From: Planctomycetota bacterium
GTDB taxonomy: Bacteria > Planctomycetota > MHYJ01 > JACQXL01
Length of the DNA stretch: 8,705 bases
Assembly: GCA_016208805.1 (NCBI GenBank)
Contig: JACQXL010000083.1
Span: 1 to 8,705, forward strand
Reading direction: 5' to 3'
This document shows positions 1-5,778 of the stretch, piece after piece. The position numbers and the translations under genes are program-made. Within the stretch, counting starts at the first letter, position 1. Every line of letters starts with the position of its first letter. Below the pieces are notes generated by a model, which worked only from the letters and a program-made list of their open reading frames with translations, was not told where the DNA came from and ran no database searches.

Positions 1-27
1 CTTATTTATGTGGGGCTGTATTAAGCA
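1..27 (+). other. Leader immediately upstream of pssA; possible tail of an upstream gene
   Basis: Only 27 bases precede the pssA start. One frame ends with TGA at 29-31, overlapping the pssA ATG as ATGA, which is a common arrangement between cotranscribed genes. Another frame closes with TAA at 22-24. A third stays open into pssA. The fragment is too short to identify an upstream product. There is no good Shine-Dalgarno sequence close to the pssA ATG; the nearest purine-rich run (gtgggg, about 10-15) sits rather far upstream. This fits translational coupling to an upstream gene but does not prove it. Confidence 0.3.
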
Positions 28-876
28 ATGAAACTAAAGCCGAAACTCAAGAAATTGACCAGCGTGCCGATATTGCCCACTTTATTAACACTGGGCAATC
101 TTCTGTGCGGGTTTGGAGTGATCATTTATGCGGCCAAGGGGGCGCTGGAGATTGCCGCGTCTAAGGGGTCGTTGGAGATTGCGGCATGGCTGATATTCGT
201 CGCAATGGTATTTGATGCGCTGGACGGCCGGGTTGCCCGGGCGACCAAAACAGCATCACATTTTGGCGAACAGATGGATTCGCTGGCTGATGTGATAACA
301 TTCGGGCTGGCACCGGTGTTCCTGACCAATGTGCTCCTTAACTCAAAATCCATCCATTATGTAATTCCATTTCGCTTTATTATAGTGTTGGAAGCATTTT
401 ACCTGGTCTGTGCGACATTACGATTGGCCCGGTTCACCATTGAAACCGCGTTGGACCGGAAAAGCCACGAGTATTTTTCCGGGCTGCCCACGCCGGGCGC
501 AGCCGGTTTCCTGGCCAGCCTGGTTATCTTATATGTCCACCTTGATGAGATATATAAAATCAAAGAGGCTGAGACAATGCTGTTGGTATTACCTTTCGTT
601 ATTCTGCTCCTGTCTGTCCTGATGATAAGCCGATTTCAGTATGTTCACCTGCTTAATAAACTCTCGCGTAATCATCCGTTTACCACGTTGGTAGAAGTAG
701 TCCTGTTCGCCTTATTAGTTGCCTTCCAATTGGAAATCACTATCTCGGCGGTATTATTAATTTATGTCCTAAGCGGACCGTATAGCCATATCAAATCACG
801 CCTGTTCCATAAGATTGCACCAGATAACCAACCAGAATCGTGGCGGGCCGAAGACAAACACGTATCAACCAATTAA
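28..876 (+). CDS. pssA: CDP-diacylglycerol--serine O-phosphatidyltransferase
   Basis: Phosphatidylserine synthase is an integral membrane enzyme. It transfers a phosphatidyl group from CDP-diacylglycerol to serine, the first step toward phosphatidylethanolamine. The 282-residue protein carries the complete CDP-alcohol phosphatidyltransferase signature D-G-x2-A-R-x8-G-x3-D-x3-D at residues 66-88 (D66, G67, A70, R71, G80, D84, D88), with a further Asp at 63. These acidic residues bind the metal ions and CDP in this family. Several hydrophobic membrane segments follow (about 101-130, 150-167, 182-200 and 219-247). The C-terminal tail is hydrophilic and basic. The loop before the active-site segment holds a 9-residue tandem duplication (residues 37-54). 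The gene ends 4 nt before folK. The start at 28 is the first ATG and leaves a short basic N-terminus before the first membrane segment. The bacterial type II (Bacillus-like) PssA is a better match than the E. coli phospholipase-D-type enzyme. Confidence 0.93.
   Translation: MKLKPKLKKLTSVPILPTLLTLGNLLCGFGVIIYAAKGALEIAASKGSLEIAAWLIFVAMVFDALDGRVARATKTASHFGEQMDSLADVITFGLAPVFLTNVLLNSKSIHYVIPFRFIIVLEAFYLVCATLRLARFTIETALDRKSHEYFSGLPTPGAAGFLASLVILYVHLDEIYKIKEAETMLLVLPFVILLLSVLMISRFQYVHLLNKLSRNHPFTTLVEVVLFALLVAFQLEITISAVLLIYVLSGPYSHIKSRLFHKIAPDNQPESWRAEDKHVSTN
136..189 (+). repeat. 27-bp in-frame tandem duplication inside pssA
   Basis: Two adjacent 27-base units (136-162 and 163-189) encode KGALEIAAS and KGSLEIAAW. 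The units match at 7 of 9 residues, with synonymous differences at the DNA level, so the duplication is not very recent. It lies in the loop between the first membrane helix and the helix leading into the catalytic motif. It lengthens that loop by nine residues without disturbing the frame. Confidence 0.75.
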
Positions 877-880
877 TCAT

Positions 881-1405
881 ATGAAAGTCAAGCCAGATAA
901 TCACCCCGGCATAATCGCTTATGTTGGACTGGGCTCAAATCTGGGAGACCGTAAAAAGAATATCGGTTTGGCTATCCGCATACTCGGCGAAAAAGGGGAT
1001 GTAAAAATATCAGGGGTATCATCTTTTTATCGGACTCAGGCGATTGATGAGTCAAATAAACCGCTCCCTGATACACCGTCGTTCCTTAATGCAGTTACGG
1101 AAATTGAAACCATACTGCCGGCCGGGCAACTCCTAAAGAAACTTCAGAGGATAGAAAAGAAAATGGGAAGGGTTCGGTTACGCGGTGCCAAGGCAATTGG
1201 ACCGCGTCAGATAGACCTTGACCTGCTGTTATACGACCATCATATCCTGCGCACGAAAGAATTATCGTTGCCCCATCCACTATTGCACAAAAGGCGGTTT
1301 GTTCTTGAGCCGATGAATGAAATCGCACCGCAAGCAGTTCATCCGGTTTATCATCAAACGATGCGGCAGTTATTGAAAAGGTTGGATTATGCTGGTTATA
1401 AATAA
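881..1405 (+). CDS. folK: 2-amino-4-hydroxy-6-hydroxymethyldihydropteridine pyrophosphokinase (HPPK)
   Basis: HPPK transfers pyrophosphate from ATP to 6-hydroxymethyl-7,8-dihydropterin in cytoplasmic folate synthesis. The product is the substrate for dihydropteroate synthase. In the 174-residue form the hallmarks are GLGSNLGDR (16-24), FLN (68-70), GPRQIDLDLLLY (107-118) with the Mg-binding Asp pair D112 and D114, and PHPLLHKRRFVLEP (131-144). The stretch between the GR pair and the GPR motif is about three residues longer than usual. The ATG at 881 is chosen because it lies 4 nt after the pssA stop and leaves a normal-length N-terminus. A TTG at 815 in the same frame would add 22 residues inside pssA with no family match. 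No clear ribosome binding site is seen, suggesting coupling to pssA. The 3' end overlaps panC by 17 nt. Confidence 0.93.
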   Translation: MKVKPDNHPGIIAYVGLGSNLGDRKKNIGLAIRILGEKGDVKISGVSSFYRTQAIDESNKPLPDTPSFLNAVTEIETILPAGQLLKKLQRIEKKMGRVRLRGAKAIGPRQIDLDLLLYDHHILRTKELSLPHPLLHKRRFVLEPMNEIAPQAVHPVYHQTMRQLLKRLDYAGYK

Positions 1406-2285
1406 GATTAATCCGCTGAAGGCAAAGATTGGCGCGCTTAAGCGGAAAGGGTTGACCATCGGTTTTGTGCCGACAATGGGCGCGTTGCACGAGGGACATC
1501 TTTCGCTGATGCGACGAGCCGGCAGAGAGACCGATATCGTGGTGGTCAGCATCTTTGTCAACCCGATGCAGTTTGGGCCGAAAGAGGATTACAAGCGCTA
1601 CCCGCGCCCGGTTCAACAGGACCTGCATCTATGCCGTTCGGCCGGCGTTGATATTGTATTCAGCCCTTCAGATAAAGAAATTTATCCGTTCACGGCGAGG
1701 CCGTTCAGGACGAGTCCGCAAGCGTCAGATACGTTGACCAGAACATTTGTTGATATGTATAAACTTACCGAAACTATGTGCGGCAAATCACGCCCGGGAC
1801 ATTTCCGGGGTGTGTTGACAGTAGTCAACAAGTTATTCAATATCGTTGAGCCGGATATCGCCTATTTCGGCCAGAAGGATTACCAGCAGGCGCTGGTTAT
1901 CAAGCAGATGGTAACCGATCTGAATATGGATGTTCAAGTCAAGGTGATGCCTATCGTGCGTGAGAAGGATGGGCTGGCGATGAGTTCCCGGAATAAATAT
2001 CTTACTCCGGCCGAGCGTCAGGAAGCCATCTGTCTTTACAGGGCGCTCCTTAAGGCGACCGAACTCATCTGTTCAAGCAGGCGTCCGGTTAGCGCAGTCA
2101 AAATAATCGGTGCGATGAAAGGTATTATTAATTCGGTTAGACACAGCCGGATTGATTACATCGCGGTAGTTGACCCGCAGACGCTTGAGCCGATAAAAAC
2201 AATAACATACAGGCAAGTATTAATTGCCTTAGCGGTCTATATAGGCAAGACACGCCTGATAGATAATTTCCTTATATGCAAATAA
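1389..2285 (+). CDS. panC: Pantothenate synthetase (pantoate--beta-alanine ligase)
   Basis: PanC joins pantoate and beta-alanine through a pantoyl-adenylate, making pantothenate for coenzyme A. The 298-residue protein has the nucleotidyltransferase-fold motifs in order. These are PTMGALHEGH (28-37), holding the HxGH-type signature H34/H37, FVNPMQF (56-62), SRPGHFRGV (134-142), GQKDYQQ (161-167) and REKDGLAMSSRN (191-202), the KMSKS-like loop. Between YP (99-100) and the CGKSRPGHF segment there are about 12 more residues than in E. coli PanC, which explains much of the extra length over the usual 280 or so. The ATG at 1389 lies inside the end of folK. It is preceded by a modest ribosome binding site, AAAAGG at 1376-1381. 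The 3' end overlaps ispE by 10 nt, so folK, panC and ispE look translationally coupled. panB and panD are not in the window. Confidence 0.95.
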   Translation: MLVINKINPLKAKIGALKRKGLTIGFVPTMGALHEGHLSLMRRAGRETDIVVVSIFVNPMQFGPKEDYKRYPRPVQQDLHLCRSAGVDIVFSPSDKEIYPFTARPFRTSPQASDTLTRTFVDMYKLTETMCGKSRPGHFRGVLTVVNKLFNIVEPDIAYFGQKDYQQALVIKQMVTDLNMDVQVKVMPIVREKDGLAMSSRNKYLTPAERQEAICLYRALLKATELICSSRRPVSAVKIIGAMKGIINSVRHSRIDYIAVVDPQTLEPIKTITYRQVLIALAVYIGKTRLIDNFLICK

Positions 2286-3172
2286 CAAAGCAGGGCAAAT
2301 ATCTGAGAATCCTTTCGCCGGCCAAGGTGAACCTGTTTCTTGATGTCATCAGCAAGCGGCCGGATGGTTATCACGAATTGGAAAGTATCTTCCAGACGGT
2401 GAACCTGTATGATGTTATCCGGATGACGGGAACAAAATCAGGCATCCGGCTCAGGACTAACCATCCTGAACTGTCCGTCAATAAAGACAACATTGTTTAC
2501 AAGGCGGCGATGTTAATCAAGAATGAGTATCGGATTAAACAGGGTGTGGAAGTATTCATAGATAAAAATATCCCCATCGGTGGCGGTTTGGGCGGAGGAA
2601 GCAGTAATGCGGCGTCCACTTTGATCGGACTGAACCGGCTCTGGGAACTGGGGTTATCGCAGAGTGAACTGGCATTACAGGCCGCTAAATTAGGGTCGGA
2701 TGTGCCTTTCTTTATTTATGGCGGGACAGCCCTGGTAAAAGGCCGGGGTGAGATAGTTTTTCCGCTGAATCTCAAGCCCAGATTGCATTACCTGTTGGTG
2801 GTTCCTTCTTTTCCAGTCCCGACCAAAAAAGTTTACCAGAATCTTAAATTAGGCTTGACAAAACCGAATCCTGATATTAGGATATTAATCAAGGCATTAC
2901 GGAATAATAACTACACGGCGTTGACGCGATTACTTTATAATCGCCTGGAGACAACGGTTTTGCAACTGTATCCTGATTTACGACGCATCTATGAACAACT
3001 GATTGAACACCTTTATGATGGACTGTTGGTTTCCGGTAGCGGTTCAACCATCTTTAGACTCTGTCGCTCTGAAAAGGAGGTGAAGGGATTAACAGAGCGG
3101 CTGAGCCAAGATAATATAGTAACCGGCCGGGGAATGGGTATCAGCAAGGTTTTAGAAGTAACTACAGTTTAA
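2276..3172 (+). CDS. ispE: 4-diphosphocytidyl-2-C-methyl-D-erythritol kinase
   Basis: IspE is a GHMP-family kinase that phosphorylates the 2-hydroxyl of CDP-methylerythritol. This is the fourth step of the MEP (non-mevalonate) isoprenoid pathway, so the organism makes isoprenoids by that route. The 298-residue protein shows SPAKVNLFL (14-22) with the catalytic Lys at 17, RPDGYHELESIFQTV (28-42), and the Gly-rich ATP loop PIGGGLGGGSSNAAS (100-114). It also has LGSDVPFF (139-146) with the catalytic Asp at 142, and the C-terminal GHMP motif SGSGSTIF (253-260). All expected residues are present and the length is slightly above the common 280-290. The ATG at 2276 overlaps the end of panC and lacks its own ribosome binding site, so coupling to panC is likely. 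A 48-base gap follows before spoVG. Confidence 0.95.
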   Translation: MQITKQGKYLRILSPAKVNLFLDVISKRPDGYHELESIFQTVNLYDVIRMTGTKSGIRLRTNHPELSVNKDNIVYKAAMLIKNEYRIKQGVEVFIDKNIPIGGGLGGGSSNAASTLIGLNRLWELGLSQSELALQAAKLGSDVPFFIYGGTALVKGRGEIVFPLNLKPRLHYLLVVPSFPVPTKKVYQNLKLGLTKPNPDIRILIKALRNNNYTALTRLLYNRLETTVLQLYPDLRRIYEQLIEHLYDGLLVSGSGSTIFRLCRSEKEVKGLTERLSQDNIVTGRGMGISKVLEVTTV

Positions 3173-3180
3173 CCGTAGAT

Positions 3181-3214
3181 AGCACACCTGTGTTTTTCGT
3201 GCTGGGGGAGGTGT
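3181..3214 (+). promoter_or_regulatory. Inverted repeats able to pair with the spoVG ribosome binding site
   Basis: The gap between ispE and spoVG has two mutually exclusive pairings. AGCAC (3181-3185) is complementary to GTGCT (3199-3203). ACACCT (3184-3189) is complementary to AGGTGT (3209-3214), which contains part of the spoVG Shine-Dalgarno sequence. The second pairing would hide the ribosome binding site and the first would leave it free. The stems are only 5-6 bp, so this may be chance. The first stem is not followed by a U run, so it is not a convincing terminator. Confidence 0.3.
3205..3213 (+). promoter_or_regulatory. Strong ribosome binding site of spoVG
   Basis: GGGGAGGTG lies 7 nt before the ATG at 3221. 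It is the strongest Shine-Dalgarno sequence on the plus strand of the window. It fixes the spoVG start and suggests this gene is translated independently of ispE. Confidence 0.75.
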
Positions 3215-3220
3215 TCAAAG

Positions 3221-3676
3221 ATGGATATTACAGAGGTTAAAGTGAAACTGATGCCTCGTCATCAGACTGATAAGTTGAAGGCGTTCTGCAGTATCACGAT
3301 TGATAATGAATTTGTGGTACGCGATTTAAAGGTAATAGAAGGAAGCAAAGGGATGTTCGTGGCAATGCCCAGCCGTAAGATTACCGACCACTGTCTGAGA
3401 TGCGGCTGTAAGAACGATGTGATTGCCAAGTTCTGCTGTGAGTGCGGCGCCAAACTCAATGCCAACCGGGCCGAAAAGGACGAAAAAGGCAGGGCCAAAA
3501 TACACACTGATATTGCCCATCCGATTAACGGCCAGTGCCGCGAGAAGATTCGGGAAAAGGTTATCAGGTCTTTCAGGGACGAAGTGGACCGCTCCAAGCA
3601 ACCCGGTTATACTCCGAAGGAATTGGACGATGTTCCGCCGCCATCTAATCAACCGGACAATAGAAATCAGATATAG
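3221..3676 (+). CDS. spoVG: SpoVG-family regulator with an inserted zinc-ribbon-like segment
   Basis: SpoVG proteins are small nucleic-acid-binding regulators, named from Bacillus sporulation but found in many non-sporulating bacteria. Residues 1-53 match the N-terminal half of the family, including FVVRDLKVIEGSKGMFVAMPSRK (family form: FVVxDIRVIDGxxGLFVAMPSRK). Residues 96-122 match the C-terminal half (TDIAHPING followed by a charged helix). In Bacillus SpoVG these halves are joined by a few residues. Here about 40 residues intervene, including C58-x2-C61-x10-C72-x2-C75 with CG knuckles, plus extra Cys 63 and 73, and then a charged linker (80-95). This pattern is typical of small structural zinc ribbons. 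The last 20 or so residues are polar and Pro/Asn-rich. Total length is 151 residues against about 90-100 usually. Its position after ispE echoes the ispE-purR-yabJ-spoVG region of Bacillus. Zinc binding is inferred. The 3' end overlaps the convergent LarA gene by 10 nt. Confidence 0.88.
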   Translation: MDITEVKVKLMPRHQTDKLKAFCSITIDNEFVVRDLKVIEGSKGMFVAMPSRKITDHCLRCGCKNDVIAKFCCECGAKLNANRAEKDEKGRAKIHTDIAHPINGQCREKIREKVIRSFRDEVDRSKQPGYTPKELDDVPPPSNQPDNRNQI

Positions 3677-4953
3677 GGCACTAAACTATATCCTTCAGGC
3701 AGGACCAGCACCCGGCCGCCGCGCGGTAATCGGGCCATAACCGTGTTTACCAAAGACTGTATGTCTTTTACCGGTCTGAATTGCATCATCTTTACAATAT
3801 CCGGTTTGAGGCGCGAGTAAAAGTAGATATCAAATCTTTTCGCCTTAATCAATGAGCATAGTGCCGTATGCCCTGAGACCGCGAACCCTGTCTGTAATCT
3901 TTTCATCATCCGTTCAGGATTACCATCTCTGCTCCATTCCATAAACACATCCGAGCCGATGCCTTCCGGGCATTCCGAGAGGATTATCATCGTGCCGTTT
4001 TGTTTGAGCGCCCGTGATGAATGTTCCAGCGTTTTATGCGTTTGAATAAAGTTTATATCGGTCGGATGCCCGCCGGCAGAAGCGATGACACAATCAACCG
4101 GTTTTCTGAGTCGGACCTTGCCGGAGTGGTCCAAGAAATCGCATCCGGCGCGGTGGGCTTTGATGATATCACCGCAGAATATCCGGATGATTTCCTCGTG
4201 GTGGTTCACCACCAGGTTAATTGAGAAATCAACGTCGGCCATTTTAGCGGATTCAATCATATCTTCATTGACCGGATTGCCATCCAGTTTACCGAGGCAG
4301 GCATCCGGATTTTTGCCCTGGCGGGGCGGACGATGTAATACCAAACTATGGTTTTGCGTAATGGTATCGCTTGAAGCGATTCCGGGCACGATAAGTTTAC
4401 GTCCGCCAGAAAAACCGGCATAGTAATGATATTGAACCACACCAACCGTTATTAGTTTATCGGTTTCAGCCGCATAACGGTTGATTTCCACCTCCGTCCC
4501 CCGACTGGTGGTTCCGATATGAATCAATTGGGAACAATCATGAGCATCGTGGTCTATTATCCTGATGGATGAAAATATACTATTGCCGACTATCCGCTTT
4601 ATTTCCGCTGGCGTATGTGCCGGATGAATGCCCCGGGCCAGGATTATCGTAATGGCATCAGGTTTTATGCCCAGTTTCTGGAGCCGCTTAACCAGGACAT
4701 CCAACACTCGGTCTGACTGGCACCGGCGGGTTTTGTCAGGTATTACAATAGTTACCCTGTCATTGGGCTTAGTGAATATCCGGTCAAACGGCTTTGAGCC
4801 GATGGGTTTATCCAGCGCAGTATTTAAGGCATTACTGATATTATTAATAGGTTTACTTTTTGCTGCCCGTAGCACGGAATATGTAATGCCGTTAGAATCA
4901 GGTAATTGTAAACTTTTATACGACTTCCCGAACGGCATCTTGATTATCTGCAT
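3667..4953 (-). CDS. larA: LarA-family nickel-pincer-dependent racemase/epimerase (lactate racemase-like)
   Basis: LarA proteins interconvert 2-hydroxyacid stereoisomers using a nickel pincer nucleotide cofactor covalently held by a Lys. The 428-residue length is typical. The family residues are present in order: DKTR with R76, GIH with H110, DHDAHD at 134-139, and H176 and K186 in YHYYAGFSGGRK. H202 follows in QNHSL, and Q304 and K307 lie in the IQTHK segment. The spacing H176-K186-H202 (10 and 26 residues) equals that of H174-K184-H200 in Lactobacillus plantarum LarA, so cofactor binding is well supported. The substrate cannot be read from this, because relatives act on malate, phenyllactate and other hydroxyacids. 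The cofactor genes larB, larC and larE are not in the window. The start at 4953 is fixed by an AGAGGA ribosome binding site. The gene follows the DUF523 gene by 34 nt on the same strand, so cotranscription is plausible. Its end overlaps spoVG. Confidence 0.87.
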   Translation of the reverse strand: MQIIKMPFGKSYKSLQLPDSNGITYSVLRAAKSKPINNISNALNTALDKPIGSKPFDRIFTKPNDRVTIVIPDKTRRCQSDRVLDVLVKRLQKLGIKPDAITIILARGIHPAHTPAEIKRIVGNSIFSSIRIIDHDAHDCSQLIHIGTTSRGTEVEINRYAAETDKLITVGVVQYHYYAGFSGGRKLIVPGIASSDTITQNHSLVLHRPPRQGKNPDACLGKLDGNPVNEDMIESAKMADVDFSINLVVNHHEEIIRIFCGDIIKAHRAGCDFLDHSGKVRLRKPVDCVIASAGGHPTDINFIQTHKTLEHSSRALKQNGTMIILSECPEGIGSDVFMEWSRDGNPERMMKRLQTGFAVSGHTALCSLIKAKRFDIYFYSRLKPDIVKMMQFRPVKDIQSLVNTVMARLPRGGRVLVLPEGYSLVPYI

Positions 4954-4958
4954 AGTAT

Positions 4959-4964
4959 TCCTCT
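4959..4964 (-). promoter_or_regulatory. Ribosome binding site of the LarA-family gene
   Basis: On the minus strand AGAGGA sits 5 nt before the ATG at 4953. It supports this start and independent translation initiation in the short gap after the DUF523 gene. Confidence 0.6.
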
Positions 4965-4987
4965 AAGCGGAATGCGTCTCACGCCTG

Positions 4988-5413
4988 TTAAGAAATAGAT
5001 TTTATTTTAATGCTCTTTGCCATTAGCAATTCAGCCAGAATACCATTACCCTTAACAAGTCTGGCTATATTGTCCGGTCCGCGTTGGTAAACCTTTCTAT
5101 AACCGCAGGACGGACTACGCGACTTCAGGTATGCGTCGGAGATACTCACCGATTTCAACAACTTCATAAGTCTGTCGGCGCCTCTTAGGAATGCCGCGGT
5201 GACATCCTTATTTCTGGTTTTGACTTGCAGCGGTGAGCGCGAGACAATCTGGGCCGGCGGCCTGGGCGTCGGGAGGCCGCCTAACTTTTCCGGGCAGATA
5301 AGTAGAATCGGTTTGTCCTTCAAGCGTTTGAGAAGAGATGTCCGCAGGGCTGAAGAGCCGTCGTAACGGGATTTTATCCCTAAAAGGCAGGCGCTCACAA
5401 GATGATATCTCAT
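4988..5413 (-). CDS. DUF523 family protein, TudS-like (putative Fe-S desulfidase)
   Basis: This 141-residue protein matches the DUF523 family along its full length. It has VSACLLG (6-12) with C9, RYDG (16-19), ICPEKLGGLPTPRPPAQIV (39-57) with C40, VTAAFLRGA (71-79), LKSRSPSCG (96-104) with C103, and a C-terminal VKGNGILAELL segment. The three conserved cysteines are the ones expected to hold a [4Fe-4S] cluster in TudS, the characterised member, which removes sulfur from thiouracil. Function here is inferred from the family only. The ATG at 5413 is chosen because it gives the family N-terminus and lies 13 nt after the STAS gene stop. A longer frame reaching 5536 runs inside the STAS gene and has no homologous sequence. 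The larA-like gene follows 34 nt downstream. A role in sulfur handling for the LarA cofactor is possible but speculative. Confidence 0.85.
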   Translation of the reverse strand: MRYHLVSACLLGIKSRYDGSSALRTSLLKRLKDKPILLICPEKLGGLPTPRPPAQIVSRSPLQVKTRNKDVTAAFLRGADRLMKLLKSVSISDAYLKSRSPSCGYRKVYQRGPDNIARLVKGNGILAELLMAKSIKIKSIS

Positions 5414-5426
5414 ACCGCCCACAAAA

Positions 5427-5777
5427 TTATGCCTCAAATACCTTAAGAGCCGCCTCCACATTATTGGCAATCGGGAATATCTGGCTGATACCCAGGAGGT
5501 CAAAGACTTCCTTGACATTGGGCTTCGGTTTGACAATCACGATATTCCCCTGGTTTTCCTGGGATACGCCGATGGCACCGATAAATACGCCCGCACCGGC
5601 ACTGCTGATGTAATCCACATTGCTCATATCCACGATAAATTTATAGACCTTTTCGTCAAAGAAGTTATTAATCGCCTGCTCCAGTTCCCCGTAGGTGTAG
5701 GCATCAAGAAATCCTTTAAGGGTAAGTGCGATGATATTATTGGGTAATCTTTGAGTTTCAATCTTGAATTCGCTCAT
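5427..5777 (-). CDS. STAS-domain anti-sigma factor antagonist (RsbV/SpoIIAA-like)
   Basis: This single STAS-domain protein of 116 residues is the switchable partner in a phosphatase/kinase module. When unphosphorylated it would bind the RsbW-like kinase and release that kinase's target. The domain covers nearly the whole protein, with a typical beta strand at 14-22, FIVDMSNVDYISSAGAGVFIG (47-67), and a C-terminal VFDLLGISQIFPI helix (91-103). In alignment with SpoIIAA (M-D-S58-S-G-L-G), the phosphoacceptor corresponds to S59 in YISSAGAG. The preceding Asp is replaced by S58, a variant also common in other STAS proteins of the YISSAG type. The start at 5777 is set by an excellent ribosome binding site. 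A frame extension to 5822 overlaps the kinase gene and matches nothing. It lies 1 nt after the kinase gene and 13 nt before DUF523. Confidence 0.9.
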   Translation of the reverse strand: MSEFKIETQRLPNNIIALTLKGFLDAYTYGELEQAINNFFDEKVYKFIVDMSNVDYISSAGAGVFIGAIGVSQENQGNIVIVKPKPNVKEVFDLLGISQIFPIANNVEAALKVFEA

Positions 5778-5778
5778 C

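Noticed and set aside
815..880. Upstream TTG start extending folK by 22 residues
   Set aside because: The extension lies wholly within pssA, resembles no HPPK sequence, and the ATG at 881 sits 4 nt after the pssA stop.
1095..1628. 177-codon open frame on the minus strand across folK and panC
   Set aside because: It is antisense to two certain genes, has no recognisable domain, and its length reflects the codon bias of the real genes.
3262..3652. Two overlapping minus-strand open frames opposite spoVG (108 and 111 codons)
   Set aside because: Both are antisense shadows of the spoVG gene with no family resemblance and no start signals.
4974..4984. Small inverted repeat GCGT-ctc-ACGC between the DUF523 and LarA genes as a terminator
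   Set aside because: The stem is only 4 bp with no U run, too weak to call.
5414..5536. Longer N-terminus for the DUF523 gene
   Set aside because: It is the out-of-frame shadow of the STAS gene. The family N-terminus begins at the ATG at 5413.
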